Positions 31,701 through 45,000 of a DNA stretch of 45,000 nucleotides are shown here, in pieces. Location: the NCBI RefSeq assembly GCF_017916325.1, contig NC_090146.1, forward strand, positions 430,001 through 475,000, read 5' to 3'. The notes under the pieces were generated by a model. The model searched no databases and had not been told where the DNA came from. It was given only the letters and a program-made list of their open reading frames with translations. This DNA is from Leishmania martiniquensis. Taxonomy: Eukaryota; Euglenozoa; Kinetoplastea; Trypanosomatida; Trypanosomatidae. The position numbers were made by a program, and so were the translations under genes. The stretch's first letter is position 1. Every line of letters begins with the position of its first letter.

Positions 31701-32899
31701 AAACCTTCATGGGCTCGAGGCCAGAGAAGCTCTCTACGACTAGGTCACTGTAATGCCAACTGGGGATACGTGGCGGCGGTGACCGAAGGCGGGCACATGG
31801 TACGATGCAGGAGGGTGGTGGTGGTATGAGGGTAGCGCTTGTAAGTGTGTGCGACATCTGCAGTACGCAGGCTCTGTCCTGTGTGCAGCTGAATCTGTCT
31901 TTGTCTCCCCCCTTTTTTTCGCGAAAGCGTGGCTGTAGCCGCTCTTCTCACATATGCCCAAGAGCTGCACTCCAATTTGTTGGCTCACCCCATGCCTGGC
32001 GAATTCCGCTGCACCTCTCACCACCTCCCCCCGCCTTTCGCCATGGCCTGCATGCGCGCACACCAATACGCAATCACAGACGAATTTTCTACTCTCCCGA
32101 CTGCGCTGTCCTCCCCCTTTTTTTATCGCCTCCGTTCCTCCCCTCTCTCATCCCATCTGCAGTTCACACTCTTCGCAGCGTACAACCCAGACGGCTGGAC
32201 AGGGCCCGCCGCATAGGAGCAGAACAACACGCCCGCACAAAGCCGCCGCCTTCATCCCTCCCCCTCCTGCCCACCGCTTTCTGTCCTCAGCTAATCACCC
32301 GCACCTCCGCATCGCTTTCTGCCTTTTCAGCTCACTCGCAGCTCTGCGCAGACAACATCGGCAAGAAAACCAAGGTAGTAACCAATACCTCTACTGCCCA
32401 CTCGTGACCCTGTCACAGCTGAAGGAGGCGCGCGCCTCTCTCTCTCCCCCCTCCCCTCTTCCTCTTGCCGCTGGTGTGTTGCTTTGCCCAGGAGGGGGTG
32501 GCGATCTGTCTGCACTCACTGTTGCGCGCTGCGCGCCTTACTCGCTCCTTTTCCGCCTTACTGTTCTTTTTGATTGTGCGAGTGAGCGCGATCAGCGCTA
32601 TTTCGGCTCGCGCGCCGTCTCTCATTGGGTTCGATTGCTCTCTTTTCGGTGGCTTGTCCAAAAAACAACGCCTGCACATTTGTCTTCCATTTCGTGTGTG
32701 CTTCCTCTCTCTCCTCTCCGCTCTTACAGCTCTTCTTCGTTTCCGCTGCGTTCACCCGTCCGGCTGTCTGTGCTCCTTCGCCTTGCGTACGCACCTCAGT
32801 TCAGGACTCGCCCGCAGACGTTCTCGTTTTTCTATCGTGCTCCCTCTCCGCCACCCCCCTTCCTCCTCCCTCCTCCTCCTCCGCTTCTCGCGTGGACTA
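28754..32899. other. Long spacer between Sec61 alpha and the first DHHC gene
   Basis: About 4.1 kb without a supported gene. Around 28760-29470 and 30540-31480 the base composition is balanced or purine-rich instead of C/T-rich, unlike most spacers here, and could include degenerate retroposon (SIDER-type) sequence in the Sec61 3'UTR; this is not proven. The remainder is C/T-rich. The frame of the DHHC gene is open upstream to 31954 but is low-complexity there and lies before the predicted splice site. Confidence 0.6.
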
Positions 32900-32902
32900 C
32901 AG
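32850..32902 (+). promoter_or_regulatory. Predicted trans-splice acceptor of the first DHHC gene
   Basis: A long C/T tract ends near 32890 and is followed by AG at 32901-32902. The first ATG downstream is 33016, the chosen start. No upstream ATG intervenes. Confidence 0.5.
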
Positions 32903-33015
32903 TGGCGACTTCCGCCCGCGTCTTTGGTTTTCCTGCTCACTTTCTTTCTCTGCCCTCCCCCTTTTTGCTGCGCTATCGGCTGCGCCTTCACGTGCTCATC
33001 TTCGCATTTTCGAGC

Positions 33016-34881
33016 ATGAGCGCATCACCGGGCCAGTCACCGCCGTCGCTCACCCCTGAGCACTCGCCGCGTCAGGTGAGCTTGCAGTCTGGGACGAGCA
33101 CTACCGCGCCTGCGCTTGATACCGCTGAGAACCAGACGTCCAAGAGGCGACGACGTCATCACCACCGCATTAGTGCCTCGGACGCGCCAACTGCGTCTTC
33201 GCATGCTCACCGGCACCGGCACAGGTCGAGGTCGCAGAACTCTGCAGCAGCCGTAGCAGCTAATGAAGGAAAGGCGGGCGCCTCAGCGAGCGCCCATAGT
33301 CCCCGTGAAGCGCCGCGGATGACGGACGATGTAGAGAAGGGAGAATGGGAACGCATGGCGATCGCAGTGGGCCCTCGGGGCTCGACCGTCAGCAACGGCA
33401 ATTCCCGAAGACTGAGCGTTAGCCGTTCGCCCCCGCCCCCATGCGAGCCGCTTGCTGTCACTCCTAGTACCGCCGCTGCGACGGTGGCGTACGTTTCAGT
33501 GGCTGGTGGGCGACAAGCCCACGTATCGAACGGCGCTGGTGGGCCCGCTTACAGTGTGGGGCAAAGACATGTCTCTTCGGCCTACAACGAGGGCCAACCT
33601 CTCGGCTCCACGCGCGCTTCAGGCCCTGAGACGCCGATGTCGAGCGTCAGCGAGTACGTCAAAGGGCATTCAAAGCCGCGAATCACCGGCACGGCGCCGC
33701 GCGAGTCGTCTGTGGAGATGTCGGATATATTTAGCCCCGCGTCTGCGCGGGAGGCGGAGTTAGATGCGATGGGGCGGCCTCGATGGCTCAGGGGCGGCAA
33801 TCAGCTCTCCTTTCACATTACCAGAGCCGGACCAATGGCTGTAAGCACCAGTGAGGGAGGCAGGCCGCGTATGCAATGCGTAAATTTGGGCGCCGCGGAT
33901 GTGGATCGCCCCATTGCGGAGGAAATGGAAGTGGCGGAGAAGCGCCGGTACGGGGACGAGCGAAACACCGTTTTCCTCCCCGCTGCCAGCACCGACGTTG
34001 GTGGTGGTGAAAGCGTACATGAAAGTACTCTGCATGATGGTGGGGGAGGCTCTGGTGACGCATGGGAGAGCGAAGACGCGGCCGAGGACAGCGGCAAGGT
34101 TCCTCGCTCAGCGGAGCCATGCTGCTCGCTCTGCGTAAAAATAGAGGACCCCGACAGCTGGCGTCACAGTCAACCACGTCGGCACGCCTTCGAGCGCCCG
34201 CTGCATTCACTGCAGGTGACGGCGTTCGTCTTTGAGTTGCTACTGATTGGCCTTTTCTGGTCTGGCGTCTTTCCAGGGTACGTCCTCCTTTACACCCAAG
34301 ACCATCAGGACTGTCTGGCTGAGCTGATTGTCTTTGCTATCTTGGTGCTTCTGGGGATGCTCTGGCTGTACACCTCCCTCATCCTCGTCTCCTTCAAGGA
34401 CTGCACGGACCGCAGCAACATGGGTGAACTGTGCATGTTCTGCCGCCGCCGCACGCATGAGGACTCCAAGCACTGCAAGGCGTGCAACAAGTGCGTAGAG
34501 GGATTCGACCACCACTGCAAGTGGCTGAACATGTGCGTCGGTGATAAGAACTACCGAATCTTTTTCTCGTTTGTCTCCGCCGCCGTCTGCGTGACGCTGT
34601 CCGGTTTCGCGGGTGGTGTGACATACCTGGTGCGGTGGTGGCACGTGCTGGCGGAGCACCACAGCGCGTACTTCCGCGCAGGCCCGATCGTCATGTGTGC
34701 ACTAATGGTCTTGGGGGTTGGCCCGATGGCACACCTGCTCCTGTTTCACACGTATCTGTGTATTGTTGGCAAGACGACCTACCAGCACATTCTGGAGAGG
34801 CGCGAGCGCGGTGGGCAGCTCCCCGCAAGTGAGACGGAGGAGCGGTTCCGCAGGAAGCGACGGCGGCTGTGCTGCTATTGA
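33016..34881 (+). CDS. DHHC-type palmitoyltransferase (first paralog)
   Basis: A 621-residue protein S-acyltransferase that would attach palmitate to cysteines of membrane-associated proteins. About 390 N-terminal residues are polar, Ser/Arg/His-rich and probably disordered and cytosolic. TM1 (about 400-425) and TM2 (about 435-457) precede the cysteine-rich domain (about 459-510), which has the zinc-ligand Cys/His pattern CxxC...HCxxCxxC and the catalytic DHHC at 498-501. TM3 (about 516-540) and TM4 (about 556-582) follow, then a TTYQ motif matching the family TTxE position and a basic tail ending in CCY, itself a possible acylation site. The fold is the classic four-TM DHHC layout. The second paralog lies 2.8 kb downstream, and two blocks of 151 and 65 bp show no differences. 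Substrates are not visible. The start is the first ATG after the predicted splice site. Confidence 0.94.
   Translation: MSASPGQSPPSLTPEHSPRQVSLQSGTSTTAPALDTAENQTSKRRRRHHHRISASDAPTASSHAHRHRHRSRSQNSAAAVAANEGKAGASASAHSPREAPRMTDDVEKGEWERMAIAVGPRGSTVSNGNSRRLSVSRSPPPPCEPLAVTPSTAAATVAYVSVAGGRQAHVSNGAGGPAYSVGQRHVSSAYNEGQPLGSTRASGPETPMSSVSEYVKGHSKPRITGTAPRESSVEMSDIFSPASAREAELDAMGRPRWLRGGNQLSFHITRAGPMAVSTSEGGRPRMQCVNLGAADVDRPIAEEMEVAEKRRYGDERNTVFLPAASTDVGGGESVHESTLHDGGGGSGDAWESEDAAEDSGKVPRSAEPCCSLCVKIEDPDSWRHSQPRRHAFERPLHSLQVTAFVFELLLIGLFWSGVFPGYVLLYTQDHQDCLAELIVFAILVLLGMLWLYTSLILVSFKDCTDRSNMGELCMFCRRRTHEDSKHCKACNKCVEGFDHHCKWLNMCVGDKNYRIFFSFVSAAVCVTLSGFAGGVTYLVRWWHVLAEHHSAYFRAGPIVMCALMVLGVGPMAHLLLFHTYLCIVGKTTYQHILERRERGGQLPASETEERFRRKRRRLCCY
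34388..34538 (+). repeat. 151-bp block with no differences from 38533-38683 (DHHC core, copy 1)
   Basis: Base-by-base comparison shows no differences across 151 bp covering the cysteine-rich domain and DHHC motif, including silent third positions. Sequence immediately outside is diverged. This suggests recent gene conversion between the paralogs. Confidence 0.95.
34627..34691 (+). repeat. 65-bp block with no differences from 38772-38836 (copy 1)
   Basis: A second block identical to the other DHHC gene, separated from the first by a diverged stretch of about 88 bp encoding TM3. It encodes the loop between TM3 and TM4. Confidence 0.95.
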
Positions 34882-37587
34882 GGGGCTAGCCGGCAAGGGG
34901 TGGTGTACCTCGTCCCCTCCTCTCTCCTCCTGCTACTCACCTCCAGCGCTTTTTCCGCTCTGCGCATGGAGAAGAAACACACACACACACACACGCACAG
35001 GAGCTTTCAAGACGAGAACCGTTGCATTGCCTCTGCTGGTGAGGACTCTCCTCGACGCTCTTGCGGCGCCGGGGCCCGCGCAGGCGTCGTTTCTCACGTC
35101 ATCTTCTACACCTGCTTCTCAGTGCCCGTCCAGGGCGGGTTAGGGATCGTGTGTGTTTGTGTGCGCTTTTTTGCTGGGGAGTGGGGATGCTGCGAGGGGA
35201 AGAGAGAGAGAGCGGAGGCGCACCCGCACCAAACAAAGGCGAATACGAGCGAGAGCTGAAGCTGCGTGGGCCTCTGTTTTCCCTATTCGCCCCCCCTCTC
35301 TCTCCCTCCCTCCCTCCCTTCGTCCTCTTCCGCCCTTCCACACATGCATAGCGACACGCTGTCTTTCATCTCGGGTGTCCTCCCTCCCTCTGTTTGCGTT
35401 TTTTTCTTTGCTTACTGCCGCTCCTTCACTGTTTCGATTCCGTGGGGTTTCTGTTGACGCACGCATCTACTTACACACACACACACATGCGTGTGGTGTG
35501 CCTCTGTGTGTGTTGGCCTGTGCTATGACGGGCTTCGCTCTGCACGGATAGAATCACCTCTGTCTCTCTTTGCGGCCTCCCCCTCCCCCTCCCTCTCCCC
35601 CAAAGGGCAGTGAAGAGGTTCGAGTGACGGATTCGGGCGGTGATGTGGTGCACCATGAGCGTTTGGTGAAGGGTTTTCATTTTCTGCATGCCGTCCCTCT
35701 CCCTCCCTCTGTGCGCACAGACACACCATTTCCTCGCCGTTCTGTTCTCTTTTCTTCAAGCGTGTGTGCTTTTGGCGCTCAGCTTCTCCTCCCCAGCACC
35801 TTTCGTTTCCCCTCTTGCCCTGCCACGAGTGCTTTCGATGATCAGTGCCGGCATCAATACTGCTGGGACTGCCGTCCTCCTCGCTTTCATCATTGGAGTG
35901 CGTCTCCTCTACAGCGGTCTTTCGTGCTCCGACTCTTTCCGGACGCGATGCAGCATCACCCACACATACACACAGAGTCGAGCAGGTGTGCATTGGCCGA
36001 TTGCTTTTCGTCTCCTGTCGTGAAATGGAGCCCTCCTCATCTTCCCCTTCCACCCTCCCTCTCTCGTCGTCCTCGTCTTGTGTGCGCGCGCGTGCGTAAG
36101 TGCCATATATTTTTTCGTCGCGACTTTTTTCTCGATACAACTCAGAGACCTGACGTCATCTTCTGCTGCCGCGGTGCTCTTCCGCCGCATGGAGGGCGTG
36201 GGAGGTGCTCCATGGGTTTACTTGTAAGTTTTTTTGTGTGTGTGTGTGTCTGTGTGATAGCTGTTCGAGTGACCTCTCTCTATCAGCTTCCATCTTTTTC
36301 TTTGCTCTCCTGATTCCATCAGTGCCGGGTCGTTTCGACAGCTGCCGCTGAAAGGTGTCGTGGTGATTGTGCCATCATACTGGCATGGGTCGACGTGTGC
36401 AATGCGCAGAGGTCAAGTGCGTGCGCCTCCCGTTGTTGCTCTTCGCATCCCCTTTCTGTTCTTCCGCTGCATATCTGTGCGCCGATGTATGCTGAAGAAC
36501 TCAACAGAAGGGCCCAGACAGACAACCCCACTCCGTCTCTCTCTGTAGGTGAGGCCGTTTTTTTCGGTTTCCTCGTTACCATCTGCTGTAACTGACGTGG
36601 TGACTGTGATGCTCAACTTCGCCCACGAACACCCCGTCGAGAGACACAGAGCCGACGCGGGCGGCTCTGTGCTGCTGGATGCTGTGCCCTCCATGGGCAG
36701 AGGCAAGAGGCTGCTTCTAGCGGTGCGCTGGCGTTCAGTATCCTGGACTGAATGGGAGGAATGTGCGTGTGTGTGTGTGGGGGGCATCAGATACATGCCG
36801 CAATGCCGTGGAACGCCCGTGTCAGCCTCCTGCCGATGCATGAGTGCATCCACATGGGTGAGCACAGCAGTGACAGGTACTTCTCTGGGCGGCGTGTGCT
36901 TCGCCGCACATTATGTCTCTCAGCAGAGGACAAGAGCAGCCCGCGCAGGACACGGACGTCAACGCGTGCTATGCAGTGCCGTTACTGAGAGAGGAGAGGG
37001 TGAGTGGTGGGCGAGAGAGGGAGGACTCAAGCGCGTGCGAGTCACTGTCTTTACAGGTAAAGAAAAAAGAGCTGGGCGAAGTCGCCGCTGCCTCTGTGCT
37101 CCCCCTTAACCATCTCCCAAACACGCACACACACACACGAGCGACCACACCGGGGGAAGACACAGAAGTCTTCCAAATGTGGACTTCTACTCTTCCCGTC
37201 GCTTCCTGTCACGAGAGGGGCGAGAGGCTACCGTTATGGTCACACCCGCGAAATCGTGCAGGCACGTGCGCGCGTCCTCGAACGCACGTGCCTGCCGATA
37301 GTGTCGACTGTCATCTATGGTGACCGTGGGAGCCTTTTCGCAGCGTTGCCCCCGCCTCCCTCCCCTTTCCTCTACTGTACCTCGACCTGCTTACCTCTTA
37401 CCGTCCGCTTTTTTTTTCTGGGCACAGTCTCCATGCCCTACTGCGGCCACACACACACACACACACGCACCACGCGAGCACTCGACTACAGCAGTCCACT
37501 AACGTCTGATTTAGCCGACGTATCGTTCGGCATTTCGCAGAGGGCAATTCTGTCAACGGTCCTCTGCGCGACGGCGCTTTTTTTTCC
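34882..37587. other. Spacer between the two DHHC genes
   Basis: About 2.7 kb. It has an AC run at 34977-34994, C/T-rich blocks, and a balanced-composition segment at about 36590-36970. No gene is supported. The DHHC-like sequence does not extend into the spacer, so the duplicated similarity is confined to the coding regions. Confidence 0.65.
34977..34994. repeat. (AC)9 microsatellite
   Basis: AC run about 95 bases after the stop of the first DHHC gene. Confidence 0.9.
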
Positions 37588-37589
37588 AG
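37568..37589 (+). promoter_or_regulatory. Predicted trans-splice acceptor of the second DHHC gene
   Basis: A T-rich tract is followed by AG at 37588-37589; an alternative AG lies at 37613-37614. With either, ATG 37653 is the first start codon. Confidence 0.55.
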
Positions 37590-37652
37590 CTATTTAGTGC
37601 GTTTCTCTGCGCAGCCTCCAGAAACGCACAGGGAGTGCTACCAGAAGAACCG

Positions 37653-39020
37653 ATGCCTGCCCCCCGAACAGTGTCGACGGACGCGGCCGGCGCGCCGGCC
37701 GCGCACATGACACCGGAGATGCTAGCGGTGGCCGCCAACGGGCACGCGCGGACGCACCACGTTCACAGGCACTCTCTTATCGGCCATGGGGACGAGCCGT
37801 CGAGGTCGTCCCCCCGACACGCGCCACCGAAGAGCCCCGCATCAGGGAGAAGCAGCGATATCCCAGAGGCCTCGCCTGCCGCATGCCATTCAAGGCCCGC
37901 ATCTGCTCGCAGCGGTGATGTGGAGGCGGTCATGTTTTCAGCAGCGCCGCAGCGCGTCGCGCATCTCTCGGATACCGAGGCGAACGGCGCGATGTTGGGC
38001 TGCTTCGACCTCGACGTGACGGATGCGGCGCGTGGCGCGGATGATGCAATGGACGGAGGGGGCAGAGGCATGTGCGACAAGACGATTCAGGGCGGTATCA
38101 GCGACGGCTTCCACTTCACGGCTAGCGGCGAGCATGGCACCTGCGTGGTTGGAAACGTGCTGAGACCACCGTCAGGTAGCGATGCCGCCGACAAGATTGT
38201 GAAAAGTGACCACAGCAGTGCGGAGTTCGATGACGGCTTCGAGCCTCGCTCAGCGCAGCCGCTGGTCTCGTGCTGTGTGGACACCCGCCGTGACCCCAAC
38301 GGGTGGCGACAAACGCGGCCGCGGCGCCACGCCTTTGAGCGCCCGCTGCATTCCTACCAGATTGCCGGGCAGATTTATACCCTGGTGATCATCATATTGT
38401 TTTGGTCTAGCGTGTTCGCCGCTTACTTGCTGCTCTATACCGAGAGCAAGAAGGACTGCCTGGTGGAGCTCGTGGTGTTCCCGACTGTCTTTGGCGTCGG
38501 ATTGGTAATTTTGTACGTGTCGTTTCTCTGGATCTCCTTCAAGGACTGCACGGACCGCAGCAACATGGGTGAACTGTGCATGTTCTGCCGCCGCCGCACG
38601 CATGAGGACTCCAAGCACTGCAAGGCGTGCAACAAGTGCGTAGAGGGATTCGACCACCACTGCAAGTGGCTGAACATGTGCGTGGGGCGGAAGAACTATC
38701 GAATCTTTTTGTGCTTCGTGAGCGGATGCGTGCTCAGCTCCCTTGCGGCCCTCGCCAGCGTCATATGTTTGCTGGTGCGGTGGTGGCACGTGCTGGCGGA
38801 GCACCACAGCGCGTACTTCCGCGCAGGCCCGATCGTGCTATGCTGCGCGCTTCTCGTAGGCACCGGCCCCGTTGTGCACTTGCTCGGCTTTCACATCTAC
38901 TTGCGTTTCATCCTGAAGAAGACAACGTACCAGGTCGTGATGGGCGAGCGCGAGGAGACCTTCCGGGTACTGGCGGAGGGGGCCGCGGCAAAAAAGAAAA
39001 GAGGTTGCTGCCGCCGCTAG
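37653..39020 (+). CDS. DHHC-type palmitoyltransferase (second paralog)
   Basis: A 455-residue paralog of the DHHC protein at 33016-34881. The N-terminal region (about 230 residues, polar, probably disordered) is shorter and unrelated in sequence except just before TM1, where both have an RRHAFERPLHS motif. Two TMs precede the cysteine-rich domain with catalytic DHHC at 334-337; two TMs, a TTYQ motif and a basic C-terminus with CC follow. It would S-acylate membrane proteins. TM1, TM2 and the tail are clearly diverged from the first copy, whereas the catalytic core is identical at DNA level, so the two probably have different localisation or substrates with the same chemistry. The start is the first ATG after the predicted splice acceptors; a frame opening at 37635 has no ATG. 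Confidence 0.94.
   Translation: MPAPRTVSTDAAGAPAAHMTPEMLAVAANGHARTHHVHRHSLIGHGDEPSRSSPRHAPPKSPASGRSSDIPEASPAACHSRPASARSGDVEAVMFSAAPQRVAHLSDTEANGAMLGCFDLDVTDAARGADDAMDGGGRGMCDKTIQGGISDGFHFTASGEHGTCVVGNVLRPPSGSDAADKIVKSDHSSAEFDDGFEPRSAQPLVSCCVDTRRDPNGWRQTRPRRHAFERPLHSYQIAGQIYTLVIIILFWSSVFAAYLLLYTESKKDCLVELVVFPTVFGVGLVILYVSFLWISFKDCTDRSNMGELCMFCRRRTHEDSKHCKACNKCVEGFDHHCKWLNMCVGRKNYRIFLCFVSGCVLSSLAALASVICLLVRWWHVLAEHHSAYFRAGPIVLCCALLVGTGPVVHLLGFHIYLRFILKKTTYQVVMGEREETFRVLAEGAAAKKKRGCCRR
38533..38683 (+). repeat. 151-bp block with no differences from 34388-34538 (DHHC core, copy 2)
   Basis: Downstream partner of the 151-bp identical block. The upstream neighbouring codons, encoding TM2, differ strongly between the genes. 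Confidence 0.95.
38772..38836 (+). repeat. 65-bp block with no differences from 34627-34691 (copy 2)
   Basis: Downstream partner of the 65-bp identical block in the loop between TM3 and TM4. Confidence 0.95.
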
Positions 39021-43066
<4,046 letters not shown>

Positions 43067-45000
43067 AAGAGGCCGCCATGAGGCGTACGAACCGAAAACC
43101 CACAAACAAAAAAAATGTGTCGAACAAACGACAGCTGAGTGAAAGGGACGATGCGAGAGCCGGCGCGTGGCGAGGACGGTGCAACCCCGCGGACGCTCCA
43201 TCTTTCTTCTCGTATTCGCACGCCTTTCTCGACCTCTTTTGATCCCCTCCACCGCTGCGTGGGCTCTATGCGGAATTCCCCGTTCTGGCTGCTGCTTCTC
43301 CGGAGTTCCACCACCGAAAAGGTGGCGGGCAGCCTCTGCGGTGCTGCTTTGTGGCGCAGGTGCGGGGTGCTTGTCGCAGTGCACGTCTCCGCACAGCGCG
43401 TCAGGGTGCCGGTACAACGCACACACGCACACACGCACGCACACGACTGTGCTCGGAAAGGACGAGAGGGCTGGAGGTGTGTGTGTGTGTGTGGGGAAGA
43501 GAGCAGATAGAAATAGTAACAATGGCGTTAGACTCTGTGTCTTGACATACGTGCGCACGAACGACTGCACAGACGAACTGTGAATCGGCACAAAAAAGAA
43601 GCGCCGAGGCAGAAGCGGGGAAATGGGCGCACTTGCAGGAAAGGTGCGATTCTCTTTGAAAGAGCGTGGGGGATATGTGGAAGCGGATGGGAGGGGGGGG
43701 ACGACACCAATGCAGAGGCGCTGAGCGTGACGTGCGAAGTGCGACGGCGGTGGCGCAAATCTCTTAGTGTGGGTGCGTGCGAGAGCGTCTTTTGTGTGCG
43801 TGTGTGTTTGTGCCGCCCATGCGGCGAGTGTATCTAAGGGGCACTCACGCGCGCACTAGCTATGCGCTACCGAAAACCTATCGAGAGCGCGAGGTACACA
43901 TGCATACAGGCACTCACCCATCTTCCCTTTCAGCCGCGAACGCGCCGTTGTGCGTGTGAGGGAAGAAGCACGCAAAAAGTGTCGACAGCGTGCGCGAAGA
44001 AAAAAATGTAGAGGACCGGCTTCCCGCCTTCGACTGCCCTCTCTCGCACACACATGCGCGCGCTCGCCGCGGCTGGCGAAGTCGTTTTCGAGTGAACCAT
44101 GTGAGGAAGGAGGAGGTGAAGCTACGCCGCAAGTGGGATGCCGAGGAGGGAGGGGTGGGGAACGTGGGAGAGGGTGACGAAGTGACCGGTAATGTTGATA
44201 CTCGGCATGCGCGCACTGCAAAGCGAACTGTGCCGCATCCTTGCGGAGGTGCGCCAGCGCCCAACGTTGAGGACGGAGTCTCTCGGATCTCTCTCTTTTC
44301 CTTGTTTACTGCCTTTTTTCGCCGTTCTCGGCGATACGGGCCTCCGCTGCTGCTCAATTGTTCAGAAGGGACAGTAGCCGCGCCTAAGCGATCGGCTTTG
44401 GGGCCAGAGGGTGTGGCTCATCAGCTCTACCGCGACATCCTTTTTTTTCGTCATGACCGTCGAAGGCGCACGTAGCGAACGAGCTCCTCGCGCGTCAGGT
44501 ACGCCCGTGAACCGTTCTCCTTCTGGGAGGCGCCCCTGTGGCGCGCGATGTGTCTGGAGCGGCTCGTGCGCTCTCGTCTGCATTTGCGCGCGCACCTCTG
44601 TGCGTGTGCTGTGCGCCATTTTTCATCTTCGGCTCCTTTTCCACGCGCGTGTCGCCGGCGTTCCTTTCTCTCGCTCTCTTCCCTGCCTTAGATCTTATCT
44701 GGAGATACAGGCGCGCACGCCCGAGTGCGACCGTGCGAGTGCATCATGTAATGACTGCCTTGCGCGCACGTCTCGTTTGCTTCTCCGCGCCGCTGTCTTT
44801 CTCGCCTGCCAGTGGAACAGGGTGAGGTGGCTTTGCCGCGCCTCGTTCTCCTCTTCACTCTCTTCATGGGCGGTGCTCTCTATCGCCCCCTTTTTTCTTG
44901 GATGGCGCGTCTCCCTCCTTCACTTGAACGAGACGTGTTCGCATGCGAATGCGCGTGCCCCCATCCCTGCCCCTCTCTTTCCTCATCCTCTCTGCCCCCA
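43067..45000. other. CYP51 3' region and following spacer
   Basis: About 1.9 kb. The first half has mixed composition, with a GT run near 43478-43493; the end is C/T-rich, probably leading to the next gene's splice site outside the window. Short frames such as 43990-44475 lack domain similarity or consistent codon bias and are not called. Confidence 0.6.

Noticed and set aside
31954..33015. In-frame upstream extension of the first DHHC protein by 354 codons
   Set aside because: The extension is low-complexity spacer translation and lies mostly upstream of the predicted splice acceptor at 32901-32902.

Overview
This window looks like a nuclear chromosome segment from a trypanosomatid, most likely Leishmania or a very close relative. 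Four things point there. All convincing genes are intronless and lie on one strand, as in a polycistronic directional cluster. The coding blocks are GC-rich with strong third-position bias. The spacers are pyrimidine-rich, with T/C tracts followed by an AG just upstream of each start codon, as expected for spliced-leader trans-splicing. The CYP51 protein is of the Leishmania type (recalled to lie on chromosome 11 in L. major). Several CYP51 residues differ from the L. infantum protein as I remember it, so I do not name a species.

Seven genes are supported, all on the + strand. (1) 2428-8577: a 2049-residue, mostly low-complexity protein. It contains a cryptic domain resembling the acyltransferase domain of the type I fatty acid synthase beta subunit (also the SAT domain of fungal polyketide synthases), with the catalytic residues replaced. 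(2) 10222-11028: a 268-residue, probably mitochondrial protein resembling a shortened isocitrate/isopropylmalate dehydrogenase, also with active-site residues lost. (3) 20755-23481: a low-complexity protein with RRM-like segments, one apparently split by a long insertion. (4) 27293-28753: Sec61 alpha, the ER translocon channel. (5) and (6) 33016-34881 and 37653-39020: two paralogous DHHC protein S-acyltransferases that share DNA blocks of 151 bp and 65 bp with no differences, within otherwise diverged sequence. (7) 41630-43066: sterol 14-alpha-demethylase CYP51.

The rest is non-coding: long C/T-rich spacers with dinucleotide microsatellites and homopolymer T runs. The largest spacer, 11029-20754 (about 9.7 kb), is unusually long for a directional gene cluster. 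Most long open frames in these spacers are Ser/Leu/Phe/Pro-rich (+ strand) or Lys/Arg/Glu-rich (- strand) translations of pyrimidine tracts, and I do not call them genes. I found no tRNA, rRNA, CRISPR array, strand switch or intact transposon.

The genes do not form one pathway, which is normal for trypanosomatid clusters. CYP51, Sec61 and probably the DHHC enzymes share the endomembrane system as their site of action. The most novel observation is the pair of apparent pseudoenzymes in genes 1 and 2, above all the type I FAS-like acyltransferase fold in an organism group not known for a type I fatty acid synthase.
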